A stretch of 64,000 bases of DNA from 34-65-8 sp964516135 (GCA_964516135.1 CAZEWN010000002.1:1-64000), one strand, 5' to 3'; counted from the stretch's first letter, positions 26,390 to 35,181 are shown. Notes: generated by a model from the sequence alone, not told the origin. Made by a program: numbers and translations.

Positions 26390-26826
26390 ACCGCGTCGGC
26401 TTTTACCTCGCCCCCGACCGTCCAGTCGAACAGGTGCTGCCGCTCGTCGCGCGCGCCGCGCTGCGCGCTGGCCAGCGAATGCTGGTGGTCGCGGACGATG
26501 CCGACTTGCTGGAGCGTTTGGATAACGCGCTGTGGGAAGCCGCCGCGGAAGACTTCCTCGCGCACGGCACTGCGGGCGGGCCGCACGACGCGCGCCAGCC
26601 GATCCTGTTGTCGGGAACCTGCGCGTCGGGCAACGGCGCGAAACTGCTGGCGCTTGCCGACGGACATTGGCGTGAGGAGGCAGACGCTTTCGAGCGCGTG
26701 TTCCTGTTCTTCGACGATACCGGACGGTCGGCTGCCCGGGCCACCTGGCGCCGCTTCGACGACCGCGCGGACGTGGAGCGTGAATTCCACGAGCTTGTTG
26801 GGGGCAAGTGGGTCCGCAAGCTCTAA
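26386..26826 (+). CDS. holC: DNA polymerase III chi subunit
   Basis: A 146-residue chi subunit that links the clamp loader to single-strand binding protein. Family features: the N-terminal VGFYLAP strand, RAALRAGQRMLVVADDADLLERLDNALW and the C-terminal VFLFFDDTGRSAARATWRRF ... GGKWVRKL. ATG 26386 overlaps the DUF2256 stop codon. Its usual pepA-holC proximity is kept here, with DUF2256 inserted between. Confidence 0.93.
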   Translation: MNRVGFYLAPDRPVEQVLPLVARAALRAGQRMLVVADDADLLERLDNALWEAAAEDFLAHGTAGGPHDARQPILLSGTCASGNGAKLLALADGHWREEADAFERVFLFFDDTGRSAARATWRRFDDRADVEREFHELVGGKWVRKL

Positions 26827-26907
26827 TGCGGACGGGGCTTGCCGCCAAGGATACCGGGCGCTAGGGGCGCGCCGCAATCCCCAATCATATCCACGAAGGA
26901 ACATCTC

Positions 26908-27330
26908 ATGGCGGTTACCCGCACCTTTTCGATCATCAAGCCCGACGCCACGCGCCGTAACCTTACCGGCGCGGTCATCAAGATGCTCGAGGACGCCGGG
27001 CTGCGGGTGGTTGCATCCAAGCGCATCCAGATGACGCGGGAACAGGCCGAAGGTTTTTACGCGGTGCATAAGGAACGCCCTTTTTTCGGTGAACTGTGCG
27101 ACTTCATGACCAGCGGACCCGTGGTGGTTCAGGTTCTGGAAGGCGAGGACGCCGTGAAGCGCAACCGCGAGGTAATGGGCGCGACCAATCCTGCCGACGC
27201 TGCCGAAGGCACGATTCGCAAATCGCTGGCCGAATCGATCGAGGCGAATACCGTGCACGGCTCCGACAGTGATGAGAATGCGCGGATCGAGATCGACTAT
27301 TTCTTCAAGCCCGAAGAAATCGTCGGTTAA
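26908..27330 (+). CDS. ndk: Nucleoside diphosphate kinase
   Basis: A 140-residue enzyme balancing NTP pools by phosphate transfer through a phosphohistidine. The catalytic His is in NTVHGSDS; the N-terminus RTFSIIKPDATRRNLTGAV and NPADAAEGTIRKSL are standard. AAGGA lies 7 bases before ATG 26908. Full length; stand-alone gene after holC. Confidence 0.97.
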   Translation: MAVTRTFSIIKPDATRRNLTGAVIKMLEDAGLRVVASKRIQMTREQAEGFYAVHKERPFFGELCDFMTSGPVVVQVLEGEDAVKRNREVMGATNPADAAEGTIRKSLAESIEANTVHGSDSDENARIEIDYFFKPEEIVG

Positions 27331-27460
27331 TCAGAGCTTTACTAAATCAAATTTGACGCTAGGTGCGACTCGGGGCGCGGTGATATGCTGCGCGCCGGGC
27401 GCACCTTGTGATTGCCGTGCAATGGGCGCGGCAGGCGGAGGCCGCCCAGGAAGGGCGCCT

Positions 27461-27868
27461 ATGTTCGGCTGGTCCAAGCCGAAACCTGCCAAGGTTGCGC
27501 GCGACTACATCGACGCCGTGAATGCTCGCGACGCCGACCGTGTCGACGCGCTGCTGGCGGATGATTGCCGTTTTGTCGACAGTCGTGGCGAGTGGCTTGA
27601 AGGCCGCGCCAACGTGGTGGAGGCAACGCGCAACTTCTTTGAGTTGGAACGCAACTTCCGTTGGCATGACATGAAGTTCGCGATGCATAACGGCGACGTG
27701 CTGATGCGCGGGCGCGCAACGGCGGATGACGCGCGACTGGCGCAGGACACCTTGTGGCAGGCGCGGGTCAGTGATGGCAAGATCACCCATTGGCAGAGCT
27801 TCGGGGCGGGCGACCCCGTTGCGCTCGTGCGTATTCTCTTGCCGCAAGAGGCGCAGGTCCTGGCCTGA
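27461..27868 (+). CDS. NTF2-like (SnoaL) fold protein
   Basis: A 135-residue cone-shaped NTF2-like domain. The pattern ARDYIDAVNARDADRVDALLADDCRFVDSRGEWLEG, then a beta-rich half ending ITHWQSFGAGDPVALVRILL, is typical of the SnoaL/DUF4440 group, which includes isomerases, hydrolases and binding proteins. No specific catalytic set can be identified. ATG 27461 has AGGAAGGG upstream; the frame extends 64 codons further 5' through non-coding sequence. Convergent with the sulfotransferase gene (three bases between the stops). Confidence 0.8.
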   Translation: MFGWSKPKPAKVARDYIDAVNARDADRVDALLADDCRFVDSRGEWLEGRANVVEATRNFFELERNFRWHDMKFAMHNGDVLMRGRATADDARLAQDTLWQARVSDGKITHWQSFGAGDPVALVRILLPQEAQVLA

Positions 27869-27871
27869 GGC

Positions 27872-29074
27872 TCAGGTCGCGCTCGCCGCCTCGAACCGTG
27901 CGAGATGGCGCGCATGGCCCACGTGCTGCCCGCGTTCGGCCTGCTTTTGCTCCCCTTCCATCGCAGCCAGTGCCGCGGCAGTGAGGTTCAGCCCCAAGGC
28001 GTCGTAAACCCGCGCGATCTCGCCACGCCAGTCCGCGCCGAGCGCGGAAAAGCCGACCTCCACGACCGGCCCGAGCCCCTGATCGAGTGCCTGCTCCACC
28101 CGTTCCCCGCGCAAGGCCAGCTTCCGCCGCCATTCGCGGGTGATGCTCGCCACGTCGGCATGATCCGACTGGAACGCCATCTGGCTTGCCACCATGGACA
28201 CGGTGCTGGCCAGCACTTCGTCATGATCACGATGTGTGACGACCAATCGCGCGTCTGGAAAAACCGCCATGAGGTCGGGCACATCCTCGGCAAACTGCGG
28301 GCATTTCAGCACCCGCGGCAGATGCGAATTGCCGACCGTCGCGGCGTCGGTACGCAGGATGCGCGCGAATTCGCGATAGATCGGCCCGGCGTCGCGCGCT
28401 TCGCTGAACGCGACAAAGGCGGGGATGTGCCATTGTGCTTCATAGGCACAGGCATCCAGGGCGCCAGCGAGCCAGCCAATCTCTTCGTCCACCCGGGTCG
28501 CGCCGAACGGATGGAGCGTGTCGAGCCAGGGGTTGATCCGGCGAGCAATGGCCAGCCCGATCGCGCTACGCACGGGGCGGGGGTCGGGGCGGCGCGGCAC
28601 TGGATCATGGCTATTACAGAATAGCGTCCCCGCGTGCGCGGGATCAGCGGCGAGCAGGCGATGCATGCGGGTTGTGCCTGCCCGCATTTGCCCGACCACC
28701 GCAATTGGCGCGGCAATGGGCGTGCGGGCCAGATCAGGGCGCCGGCGCCAAAGACGGCCCAGGGCATGGCGCTTGCGGATCACGGCAGTCAACTGGCCGT
28801 AGGCCATCGTATGCCCCAGCGCGTTAAGGCGTGCCTCGTCGCGCAGCGAGCGACAGAGCACCGACAGCCGTTCCCGGAAATCGGCGACATCCTCATCACA
28901 GCGGATCGACTTTTCATCGTCGCGTGTGAAACCGGCGCTGCCCTTGGCCCAAAGGAATTCGGGATCGAGCGGTGGCTTGTCGGTCACGCCGTTCGCCCAC
29001 ATCGCGGCGATGGCCCGGTCGGCCCAGGTCGCCGCGCGCGAGCGCGCCAGAGGATGCAGCCGCGGCGGCGCCAT
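27872..29074 (-). CDS. Sulfotransferase family protein
   Basis: A 400-residue member of the bacterial sulfotransferase superfamily. The 5'-phosphosulfate-binding loop is VVGQMRAGTTRMHRLL around residue 125, and a 3'-phosphate-binding-type segment follows with FPDARLVVTHRDHDEVLASTVSM around residue 275. Such proteins transfer sulfate from PAPS to small molecules, lipids or glycans, but many bacterial members are uncharacterised. The start overlaps the purN-yjbR stop by one base (TGATG), yet no purine role is expected; the pairing is positional. Confidence 0.85.
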   Translation of the reverse strand: MAPPRLHPLARSRAATWADRAIAAMWANGVTDKPPLDPEFLWAKGSAGFTRDDEKSIRCDEDVADFRERLSVLCRSLRDEARLNALGHTMAYGQLTAVIRKRHALGRLWRRRPDLARTPIAAPIAVVGQMRAGTTRMHRLLAADPAHAGTLFCNSHDPVPRRPDPRPVRSAIGLAIARRINPWLDTLHPFGATRVDEEIGWLAGALDACAYEAQWHIPAFVAFSEARDAGPIYREFARILRTDAATVGNSHLPRVLKCPQFAEDVPDLMAVFPDARLVVTHRDHDEVLASTVSMVASQMAFQSDHADVASITREWRRKLALRGERVEQALDQGLGPVVEVGFSALGADWRGEIARVYDALGLNLTAAALAAMEGEQKQAERGQHVGHARHLARFEAASAT

Positions 29075-30039
29075 CAGAATTGTTCCGCCACGTCGACCAG
29101 CCGCATCGCGCTTTTGGGAGCGACCTGGCGCCAGCTACGCGCGAGCCATTGGGCGACATGATCCCAATCCAAACCCCGGCGATTGAGGACAACCCCGATC
29201 CAGCCCGCCGCGCCGTAATAGGCTGGTTTGAAATATGCTTCGGGCTGCGCTTCGACGAGGTCGAGCAGTTCGTCCAGGCTGCCGCATTTGACCAGCACCG
29301 CAATCTGGTCGGTGCCATGGTGCTGGTCGTGGAAATAAGCAAAGAACTTGCCCGATTTCTCGCTGCCCGCGCGCCAACCGGGCGAGCCGTGGCTCTCGCG
29401 CTCGTGCGTTTCGGGCAAGGCGAGGGCGAGTTGGCGCACGCGCTCGAGCAGGAACGCCGGGTCGCATTCCCGGGCAACGTAGCTGGCCAGCACCCGGGGG
29501 TAGAGCTGATGCTCCGCGAACAGGACTCGCGCCGCCAGTGCCCCCGGATCCTCTCCCGGGGCGATCGCAACGCGAACCTGGCCCAGCACTTCGCCCGCAT
29601 CGAGCTCGACAGTCACCAGGTGGACCGAAACCCCGCCGTGGGTATCGCCAGCATCGATTGCGCGCGCGTGCGTATCGAGGCCAGGATACTTCGGCAGGAG
29701 CGAGGGATGCACGTTGAGCATCCGCCCGGCCCAGCGACTCACGAACTCTGGCGTCAATATCCGCATGTAACCGGCCAGGGCGATGTAATCCGCCCGCGCG
29801 TCGAGCGCCGCCCGTTCCATCGCCGCGTCGTGCGCGGAGCGGGACATGCCCTTGTGCGACAGCGCAAATGTGGGAACACCCTCGACCCTGGCCAATGCCA
29901 GCCCGCCCGCGGCAGGATCGTTGGCGGCGACGAGCACGACCTCGTAAGGGCAATCGGGCAGGCGACTGTGATAAAGCAGCGCGGCCATGTTGGTGCCGGT
30001 GCCCGACACGAACACCGCGACGCGCGCCTTGTCAGGCAA
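29074..30039 (-). CDS. purN: PurN phosphoribosylglycinamide formyltransferase fused to a YjbR/MmcQ domain
   Basis: A 321-residue fusion. Residues 1 to about 195 are PurN, which transfers formyl from 10-formyl-THF to GAR: VFVSGTGTNMAALL, ALAGYMRILTPEFV, the catalytic NVHPSLLPKYPGL with Asn and His, and the Asp in VELDAGEV. Residues from about 197 are a YjbR/MmcQ (CyaY-fold, putative DNA-binding) domain: LALALPETHERESHG, KFFAYFHD, VLVKCGSLDELLDLV, YGAAGWIGVVLNR. Ordinary PurN stops near 190-210 residues, so the extension is real and in frame. The start is TTG 30039, overlapping the purM stop by eight bases. The operon is purM-purN-sulfotransferase. Confidence 0.9.
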   Translation of the reverse strand: MPDKARVAVFVSGTGTNMAALLYHSRLPDCPYEVVLVAANDPAAGGLALARVEGVPTFALSHKGMSRSAHDAAMERAALDARADYIALAGYMRILTPEFVSRWAGRMLNVHPSLLPKYPGLDTHARAIDAGDTHGGVSVHLVTVELDAGEVLGQVRVAIAPGEDPGALAARVLFAEHQLYPRVLASYVARECDPAFLLERVRQLALALPETHERESHGSPGWRAGSEKSGKFFAYFHDQHHGTDQIAVLVKCGSLDELLDLVEAQPEAYFKPAYYGAAGWIGVVLNRRGLDWDHVAQWLARSWRQVAPKSAMRLVDVAEQF

Positions 30040-31138
30040 GGTGAGTTGCCTTCCAGTTTTCCCGCGCTGACCAGGTGCCCCGGCTGCCGCCTACGGTGCA
30101 GCCCTTGTCGCCCCGCTCGATCCGCCCGATCCGGATCACGGTTTCGCCCGCTGCGGCAAGCCGGTGGGTAACGGTCTCGACCGTACTTTCCTCGACCACC
30201 AGGACCATGCCGATGCCGCAATTGAAGGTGCGCGCCATTTCGCCTGGCTCGATATGGCCCTGTGCCTGCAGGAAAGCCATCAGCCGGGGCTGCTCCCACG
30301 CATCGGCATCGACGACGGCATGGCAGCCGCCAGGCAACACGCGCGGGATGTTTTCCAGCAATCCCCCGCCGGTAACATGTGCGAGCGCGTTGATGTGCCC
30401 CTCCCGGATAAGCGGCAGCAGGCTGGCCACGTAAATCCGCGTCGGTTCCATCAAGGCGTCGATCAGCAGCCGGTCCGCATCGAACAAGGCGGGTCGGTCG
30501 AGCTTCCAGCCCTTGTCCGCCGCCAGTCGGCGAACGAGTGAGTAACCGTTGGAATGGACCCCGGAACTGGCCAGCCCGAGCAATGCCTGGCCGGCGTCCA
30601 CCCGGTCGCCGGTAAGCTGTTCTCCCCGCTCGACCGCGCCGACGCAGAAACCGGCCAGGTCATAATCGCCGGGCGCGTACATGCCGGGCATTTCCGCGGT
30701 TTCGCCCCCGATCAGCGCGCAGCCCGCCTGTTTGCACCCCTCGGCTATGCCCGCGATCACCCGTTCGGCAACACCGTTCTCCAGCTTGCCGGTGGCGAAA
30801 TAGTCGAGGAAGAACAGCGGTTCGGCGCCCTGCACGATCAGGTCGTTGACGCACATCGCCACCAGGTCGATGCCAACCGTGTCATGCCGCCCGCTGTCGA
30901 TCGCCAGTTTCAGCTTGGTGCCGACCCCGTCGTTTGCGGCGACCAGCAGCGGGTCGGTGTATCCCGCCGCGCGTGGATCGAAGAACCCGCCGAAGCCGCC
31001 GATCTCGCCATCCGCGCCCGCGCGGCGGGTCGCCTTGACCAGCGGCCCGATCGCCCGGACCAGCGCGTTGCCGGCGTCGATCGAAACCCCGGCTTGGGCA
31101 TAGGTATAGCCCTTTTGCACCTGTTCATCCCCGGACAT
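30032..31138 (-). CDS. purM: Phosphoribosylformylglycinamidine cyclo-ligase (AIR synthetase)
   Basis: A 368-residue ATP-dependent enzyme closing the imidazole ring of purines. Recognised by YAQAGVSIDAGNALV, the GGFGGFFD loop, the substrate-loop LLVAANDGVGTKLKLA, DYFATGKL, GGETAEMPGMY and HVTGGGLLENIPRVLP. ATG 31138 starts MSGDEQVQKGYTYAQAG and follows AAAGGGTG; longer frames upstream are not coding. Followed by purN with overlap. Confidence 0.96.
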   Translation of the reverse strand: MSGDEQVQKGYTYAQAGVSIDAGNALVRAIGPLVKATRRAGADGEIGGFGGFFDPRAAGYTDPLLVAANDGVGTKLKLAIDSGRHDTVGIDLVAMCVNDLIVQGAEPLFFLDYFATGKLENGVAERVIAGIAEGCKQAGCALIGGETAEMPGMYAPGDYDLAGFCVGAVERGEQLTGDRVDAGQALLGLASSGVHSNGYSLVRRLAADKGWKLDRPALFDADRLLIDALMEPTRIYVASLLPLIREGHINALAHVTGGGLLENIPRVLPGGCHAVVDADAWEQPRLMAFLQAQGHIEPGEMARTFNCGIGMVLVVEESTVETVTHRLAAAGETVIRIGRIERGDKGCTVGGSRGTWSARENWKATHLA

Positions 31139-31209
31139 GGCGACACCCTTTAGAGTTTCGCGCTTGGATTTCCATGCCCGATTGGGCAAAAGGCCGCCAG
31201 TTTTCCCCC

Positions 31210-32487
31210 ATGCCTCAACTCGACCATCCTTTCCCCACGCATCGCCGCACGATCGCTTGGGTGCTTGCCGCGCTCGCACTCGTTGCCGCGCTGTTCGCCG
31301 CGCGCGCGCTGATGGCGCAGGTGGAGGGGGACCGCGGCATCGCACCCGTCATGAGCAGCAGCGACATCGAGGTGCGCGACGTCCGCGTCGATGCACGCGG
31401 CGATGACGCGGAGGATGCGCGGAGCGAAGGCTGGCTTCAGGCACAGAAGAAGGCTTGGGCGAGCATCGGCGGCCCGGCGATTTCGGACGGCCAGTTGCAA
31501 TCGATGGTTTCGGCTATCGTGATCCAGCGCGAACAGGTGGGGCCGCGTCGGTACATCGCGACGCTTGGTGTCATTTTCGATCGGGCGCGGGCGGGGGGAA
31601 TGCTGGGCCGCGACGGACAGGCGCGGCGATCGGCCCCGATGCTGTTGATCCCGGTGACGATGACCGCCGGGACCGAACTCGTCTACGAAATGCGAAACCC
31701 ATGGCAGCGTGCCTGGGCCGAGTACCAAGCCGGGGCGAGCCGGATCGACTATGTCCGGCCATCCGGTGCTGGCGGTGATTCGCTGCTGATCACCTACGGT
31801 CAGACCGGACGGCGGAGCCGCACCTGGTGGCGCAACGTGCTGGATCAATTCGGCGCGGCTGACGTGCTCGTTCCCATCGCGCGGCTGGATTATCTTTATC
31901 CCGGTGGTCCCGTGCGCGGTACTTTCACCGCACGACACGGCCCATCGAACAGCTATCTTGGCAGCTTTGCCTTGACCGCAACCAACCCGGATCAGGTTCC
32001 GCGTATGCTCGACGAGGCGGTGCTACGCTTCAATCGCATGTTCGAAAACGCCTTGGCGCAAGGCACGCTGGCCCCCGATCCGACCTTGAGTCTGGGCATA
32101 CCCGAAATCGATCCCGCGATCGAGCGACTGCTTCAGCTTGGCCGCGATGCCGAGGCGCGCGACCGTGCCGAGCGGGCAGCCGCAGCCGCCGGATCGGCTG
32201 GTGAGCAACCTCCTGACGCTACTGGCGATGCCGTGGGCACGCCGGCCTCCGTCGCCAGTTTCCCCGTCCAGTTCGCCACGCCCGATGCCGGCGCGTTCGA
32301 CGCCGCGCTGGCTGCCGTCCGTGCCACGCCCGGCGTGCGCGGCGCGGCCACCACCAGTGTCGGCATAGGCGGTACATCGGTCATGTCGGTCAGCTTTGCC
32401 GGCACGCTCGATCAGCTCGCGGCGGCGTTGCGCGCGCGTGGTTTCACGGTCACGCAGGGCAGCAGCTCGCTTTCGATCCGGCGATAG
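31210..32487 (+). CDS. Secreted/periplasmic protein of unknown function upstream of hdaA
   Basis: About 425 residues with a signal or anchor segment (IAWVLAALALVAALFAARALMAQVEG). The mature part begins EGDRGIAPVMSSSDIEVRDVRVDARGDDAEDARSEGW, followed by a segment with alternating beta pattern, an Ala-rich linker (about 315-345) and a C-terminal ferredoxin-like stretch ending SSSLSIRR. I recall such proteins in sphingomonads being labelled 'heavy-metal-associated domain', but there is no CXXC metal motif here. The start is either ATG 31210 (chosen) or ATG 31174. It lies 13 bases before the hdaA start, so the two are probably cotranscribed. Confidence 0.7.
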   Translation: MPQLDHPFPTHRRTIAWVLAALALVAALFAARALMAQVEGDRGIAPVMSSSDIEVRDVRVDARGDDAEDARSEGWLQAQKKAWASIGGPAISDGQLQSMVSAIVIQREQVGPRRYIATLGVIFDRARAGGMLGRDGQARRSAPMLLIPVTMTAGTELVYEMRNPWQRAWAEYQAGASRIDYVRPSGAGGDSLLITYGQTGRRSRTWWRNVLDQFGAADVLVPIARLDYLYPGGPVRGTFTARHGPSNSYLGSFALTATNPDQVPRMLDEAVLRFNRMFENALAQGTLAPDPTLSLGIPEIDPAIERLLQLGRDAEARDRAERAAAAAGSAGEQPPDATGDAVGTPASVASFPVQFATPDAGAFDAALAAVRATPGVRGAATTSVGIGGTSVMSVSFAGTLDQLAAALRARGFTVTQGSSSLSIRR

Positions 32488-32500
32488 GGAGCGGCGGCGC

Positions 32501-33112
32501 GTGTCGCAGATCGTTCTCCCGCTGACCTTGGGTCGCGCGGGCGCGCCCCGGCGGATCGTGGTCGGCAACGCCAATCGGCGCGTGCTGGATGCACTGTCGC
32601 GCCCCGAAGGCTGGCCCTTCCGCACTGCCGTGCTGACCGGGTCGGCACGCGCGGGCAAATCGCTGCTGGCGCGCTGGTTCGCGGCGGAGCGCCACGGCGA
32701 GATAATCGACGGCGCCGACGGGCTCGACGAAACGGTCCTGTTCCACCGTTGGAACCGTGCCCAGGAAAGTGGGCGGCCGCTTTTGCTGATCGTCGATCGC
32801 GCGCCCTGGGACATCTGTCTGCCCGATCTCCGGTCGCGAATGGGCGCGGCCTTGCAGATCCAGATCGAGGAACCCGACGACGAGATGATGGCCCTGCTGA
32901 TCGAATCTCACGCCGAGCAGCGCGGGCTTGCGCTGGGCGATGGCGCGCTTACCTATCTCGTGCCGCGTGCCGAGCGCAGTTTCGCCGCGATCGAGCGTCT
33001 TGTGGAGACAATCGACCGGCTCAGTATGGAGCGCAAGGCGCCGGCCACTCAGTCGGTGTGGCGCGATGCGCTGGAAGCGATCCAGGGGCCAGAGCAGGGC
33101 CGCTTGCTTTGA
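32501..33112 (+). CDS. hdaA: DnaA-like AAA+ regulator HdaA
   Basis: A 203-residue DnaA-homologous AAA+ protein without the DnaA DNA-binding domain. Walker A GSARAGKS around residue 44 and a Walker B-like LLLIVDRAP around 85 are visible, with a sensor region AERSFAAIERLVETIDRLS near the C-terminus. Hda/HdaA stimulates ATP hydrolysis by DnaA together with the sliding clamp and so limits reinitiation. An N-terminal QIVLPLTL could be the clamp-binding motif. The start is GTG 32501 with AGGGA about 10 bases upstream. The Walker B region departs from the DE consensus (VDRAP), as is seen in Hda-type proteins. Confidence 0.85.
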   Translation: MSQIVLPLTLGRAGAPRRIVVGNANRRVLDALSRPEGWPFRTAVLTGSARAGKSLLARWFAAERHGEIIDGADGLDETVLFHRWNRAQESGRPLLLIVDRAPWDICLPDLRSRMGAALQIQIEEPDDEMMALLIESHAEQRGLALGDGALTYLVPRAERSFAAIERLVETIDRLSMERKAPATQSVWRDALEAIQGPEQGRLL

Positions 33113-33140
33113 CGGCGTGAAAGTGGGAGAATCCCGAGGC

Positions 33141-33848
33141 ATGTTCGACCGCCTGATCGCTTATCTGGACTCGATACGCGCGCGCGATCCGGCGCCCCGT
33201 TCGCGCTGGGAAATCCTGCTCTATCCGGGCGTGCTCGCGGTGGGGCTGCATCGCGCGGCGCACTGGCTTTACGAGGCGAAGCTCTATTTCCTCGCCCGGT
33301 TCGTCAATCATCTCAGCCGGTTCCTGACCGCGATCGATATCCATCCCGGCGCCGCGATCGGGCGCAACCTGTTTATCGACCACGGCTTCACGGTGATTGG
33401 CGAAACGGCCGAGATCGGCAACAATGTGACCATCTACCAATGTGTCACGCTTGGCGGCACCAATCCGGCCAATGGCGTGGGCGGCAAACGACACCCCACG
33501 ATCGAAGACAATGTCATTATCGGTTCCGGCGCGCAGGTGATTGGCCCCGTCACGGTCGGCAAGCGCGCGCGGATCGGCGCCAATGCCGTCGTCACCGATG
33601 ACGTGCCCGAAGGGGCAACGATGATCGGGCTGAAGGCGCGCTCAACGCTTGTACCCGCCGAAGAATGGATCAAGGAATTCATACCCTACGGCACCCCGTG
33701 CGATGATCCTTGCGCGCCAAGTCGCGATTGTGTGGAGCGGCTCGAAAGCGAGCTTGCCGCGCTTCGCGACGAAATCGCCGAGCTTCGCGCCGCGAGGGCG
33801 CCGGTCGTGTCCGCTAGGAACAAGCGCGGCGGAGCCAAGCGCGCATGA
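33141..33848 (+). CDS. cysE: Serine O-acetyltransferase
   Basis: A 235-residue left-handed beta-helix acetyltransferase forming O-acetylserine for cysteine synthesis. The family core is complete: IDIHPGAAIGRNLFIDHGFTVIGETAEIGNNVTIYQCVTLGGT, GGKRHPTIEDNVIIGSGAQVIG and IGANAVVTDDVPEGATMIG. Compared with the E. coli enzyme the N-terminal helical domain is short, as in the epsC-type. The C-terminus adds a coiled-coil-like stretch (CVERLESELAALRDEIAELR) and a basic tail. The stop overlaps the DUF2794 start as ATGA. Confidence 0.95.
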   Translation: MFDRLIAYLDSIRARDPAPRSRWEILLYPGVLAVGLHRAAHWLYEAKLYFLARFVNHLSRFLTAIDIHPGAAIGRNLFIDHGFTVIGETAEIGNNVTIYQCVTLGGTNPANGVGGKRHPTIEDNVIIGSGAQVIGPVTVGKRARIGANAVVTDDVPEGATMIGLKARSTLVPAEEWIKEFIPYGTPCDDPCAPSRDCVERLESELAALRDEIAELRAARAPVVSARNKRGGAKRA

Positions 33849-34204
33849 GCGATTGGCCCGGCGCCGGTGGGCTCGGTATTGTCGTGACATTCCCCGGTCG
33901 GCGGATCGAGCAGATCGGCTTTGCGCGCGAGGAGCTGTCGCGCATACTGGATCTCTATGGGCGCATGGTCGCCGCGGGCCAGTGGCGCGACTATGCGATG
34001 GATTTCGGGCGCGATGCTGCCGCCTTTGCCGCATTCCGCCGTGCTGCCGAGCGCCCGCAGGCGCGGATCGAGAAACGCCCGGCGCTACGCACGCGCCAGG
34101 GCATGTGGACCCTGTTCGGCGAACATGGCCAGGTGCTGAAACGTGGCCACGAACTCGCCGGTGTCCTCGCTCCGATCGAACGACGCCTGGTGAAGGCGGT
34201 CTAG
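33845..34204 (+). CDS. DUF2794 family protein
   Basis: A 119-residue cytoplasmic protein of the alphaproteobacterial DUF2794 family. Conserved stretches: GRRIEQIGFAREELSRILDLYGRMVAAGQWRDYAMDFGRDAAAFAAFRRAAERP and KRPALRTRQGMWTLFGEHGQVLKRGHEL (shown here by its start and end only; the match runs along the whole length). Function unknown. It overlaps cysE by four bases (ATGA), so it is coupled to cysteine synthesis; the pairing recurs in this class as far as I recall. Convergent with the SDR gene. Confidence 0.85.
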   Translation: MSDWPGAGGLGIVVTFPGRRIEQIGFAREELSRILDLYGRMVAAGQWRDYAMDFGRDAAAFAAFRRAAERPQARIEKRPALRTRQGMWTLFGEHGQVLKRGHELAGVLAPIERRLVKAV

Positions 34205-34206
34205 CG

Positions 34207-35136
34207 TCAGCCCCGCGCGCTCGCGGGGCCCTGGCCAGTGACCTTCTGCATCGCCTTCAGGATGTTCCCGCTCTGCTCGGCGCCCGATTGCGGGGCGACA
34301 AGGTTCGTGAAGGAGGAAATATCGCCCCAGCGCGCCGCAAAGCCTTCCACAGTGCGATCTTCCTCTGGCAGCCATACCGCGTCGTTCATGACCGTCCACG
34401 ACGAGTGGAAACCGCCCGCGCCCGCGCCGACGATCGCGTTGCTGGGCGCGTCCTCGCTGACCAGGAACAGCGCTGCGGGAACGACATTGACCGGATCGAA
34501 CAGCTTGAACGCTTCTTCGGGGAACAGGTCTTCGGTCATCCGCGTGCCCGCGACCGGGCTGAGCGTGTTGACGCGGATGTTGTACTTCCCGCCTTCGAGC
34601 TGAAGCGTCTTGGTCAGGCCCGCGAGGCCGAGCTTGGCTGCGCCGTAGTTCGCCTGGCCGAAATTGCCGAACAGCCCCGTGCTGCTGGCGGTCATCAGGA
34701 TGCGGCCATAAGCCTGTTCGCGCATGGTTTCCCACACCGCCTTGGTGGCGAAGGCGCTGCCGGTCAGGTGAACCTTGACCACGAATTCGAAGTCTTCCGG
34801 CGTCATCTTGGCGAAGGTCTTGTCGCGCAGGACGCCCGCGTTGTTGATCAGGATATGGACGCCGCCCCACTTCTGCCGGGCATCGGCAACCATCTTTTCC
34901 ATCTGGTCGAATTCGGTAACCGAGGAACCATTGCTGATTGCTTCGCCCCCGGCGCGTTCAATTTCCTCGACCACCTTGAGCGCCGCGTCGGAATGGCCGG
35001 TGCCATCGCGCGAGCCGCCCAGGTCGTTGACCACGACCCTGGCCCCGCGCCGCGCCAATTCGAGCGCGTACTCACGGCCCAGGCCGCCGCCGGCGCCGGT
35101 GACGATGGCAACCTTGTCCTTGAACGAAATGGTCAT
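34207..35136 (-). CDS. SDR oxidoreductase, MFE-2-like hydroxyacyl-CoA dehydrogenase type
   Basis: A 309-residue SDR closest in pattern to the dehydrogenase domain of peroxisomal multifunctional enzyme type 2: VAIVTGAGGGLGREYALELARRGARVVVNDLGG near the N-terminus, NNAGVLRDKTFAKM, and the catalytic YGAAK after a TASSTG serine segment. The Asp in VNDLGG predicts NAD. Likely a 3-hydroxyacyl-CoA dehydrogenase in side-chain or fatty acid breakdown. A strong GAGGAGA lies before ATG 35136, and a TTACG/CGTAA palindrome lies 32 bases upstream of the start, a possible operator. Single gene. Confidence 0.9.
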   Translation of the reverse strand: MTISFKDKVAIVTGAGGGLGREYALELARRGARVVVNDLGGSRDGTGHSDAALKVVEEIERAGGEAISNGSSVTEFDQMEKMVADARQKWGGVHILINNAGVLRDKTFAKMTPEDFEFVVKVHLTGSAFATKAVWETMREQAYGRILMTASSTGLFGNFGQANYGAAKLGLAGLTKTLQLEGGKYNIRVNTLSPVAGTRMTEDLFPEEAFKLFDPVNVVPAALFLVSEDAPSNAIVGAGAGGFHSSWTVMNDAVWLPEEDRTVEGFAARWGDISSFTNLVAPQSGAEQSGNILKAMQKVTGQGPASARG

Positions 35137-35167
35137 GGGAAGTCTCCTCTCGCCGCGCAGCGCGGCC

Positions 35168-35181
35168 TTACGTTTGCGTAA
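35168..35181. promoter_or_regulatory. Candidate operator palindrome upstream of the MFE-2-like SDR
   Basis: TTACG-TTTG-CGTAA is a perfect 5-bp inverted repeat with a 4-base spacer, 32 bases before the SDR start. It resembles operators of acyl-CoA or branched-chain catabolism regulators (LiuR/PsrA/TetR type, TTACGT..ACGTAA). Identity of the regulator is inference. Confidence 0.4.

Noticed and set aside
33649..35181. A 510-codon plus-strand frame covering the end of cysE, DUF2794 and the SDR
   Set aside because: Frame overlaps two conserved genes in other phases and has Arg/Ser-rich low-complexity sequence.
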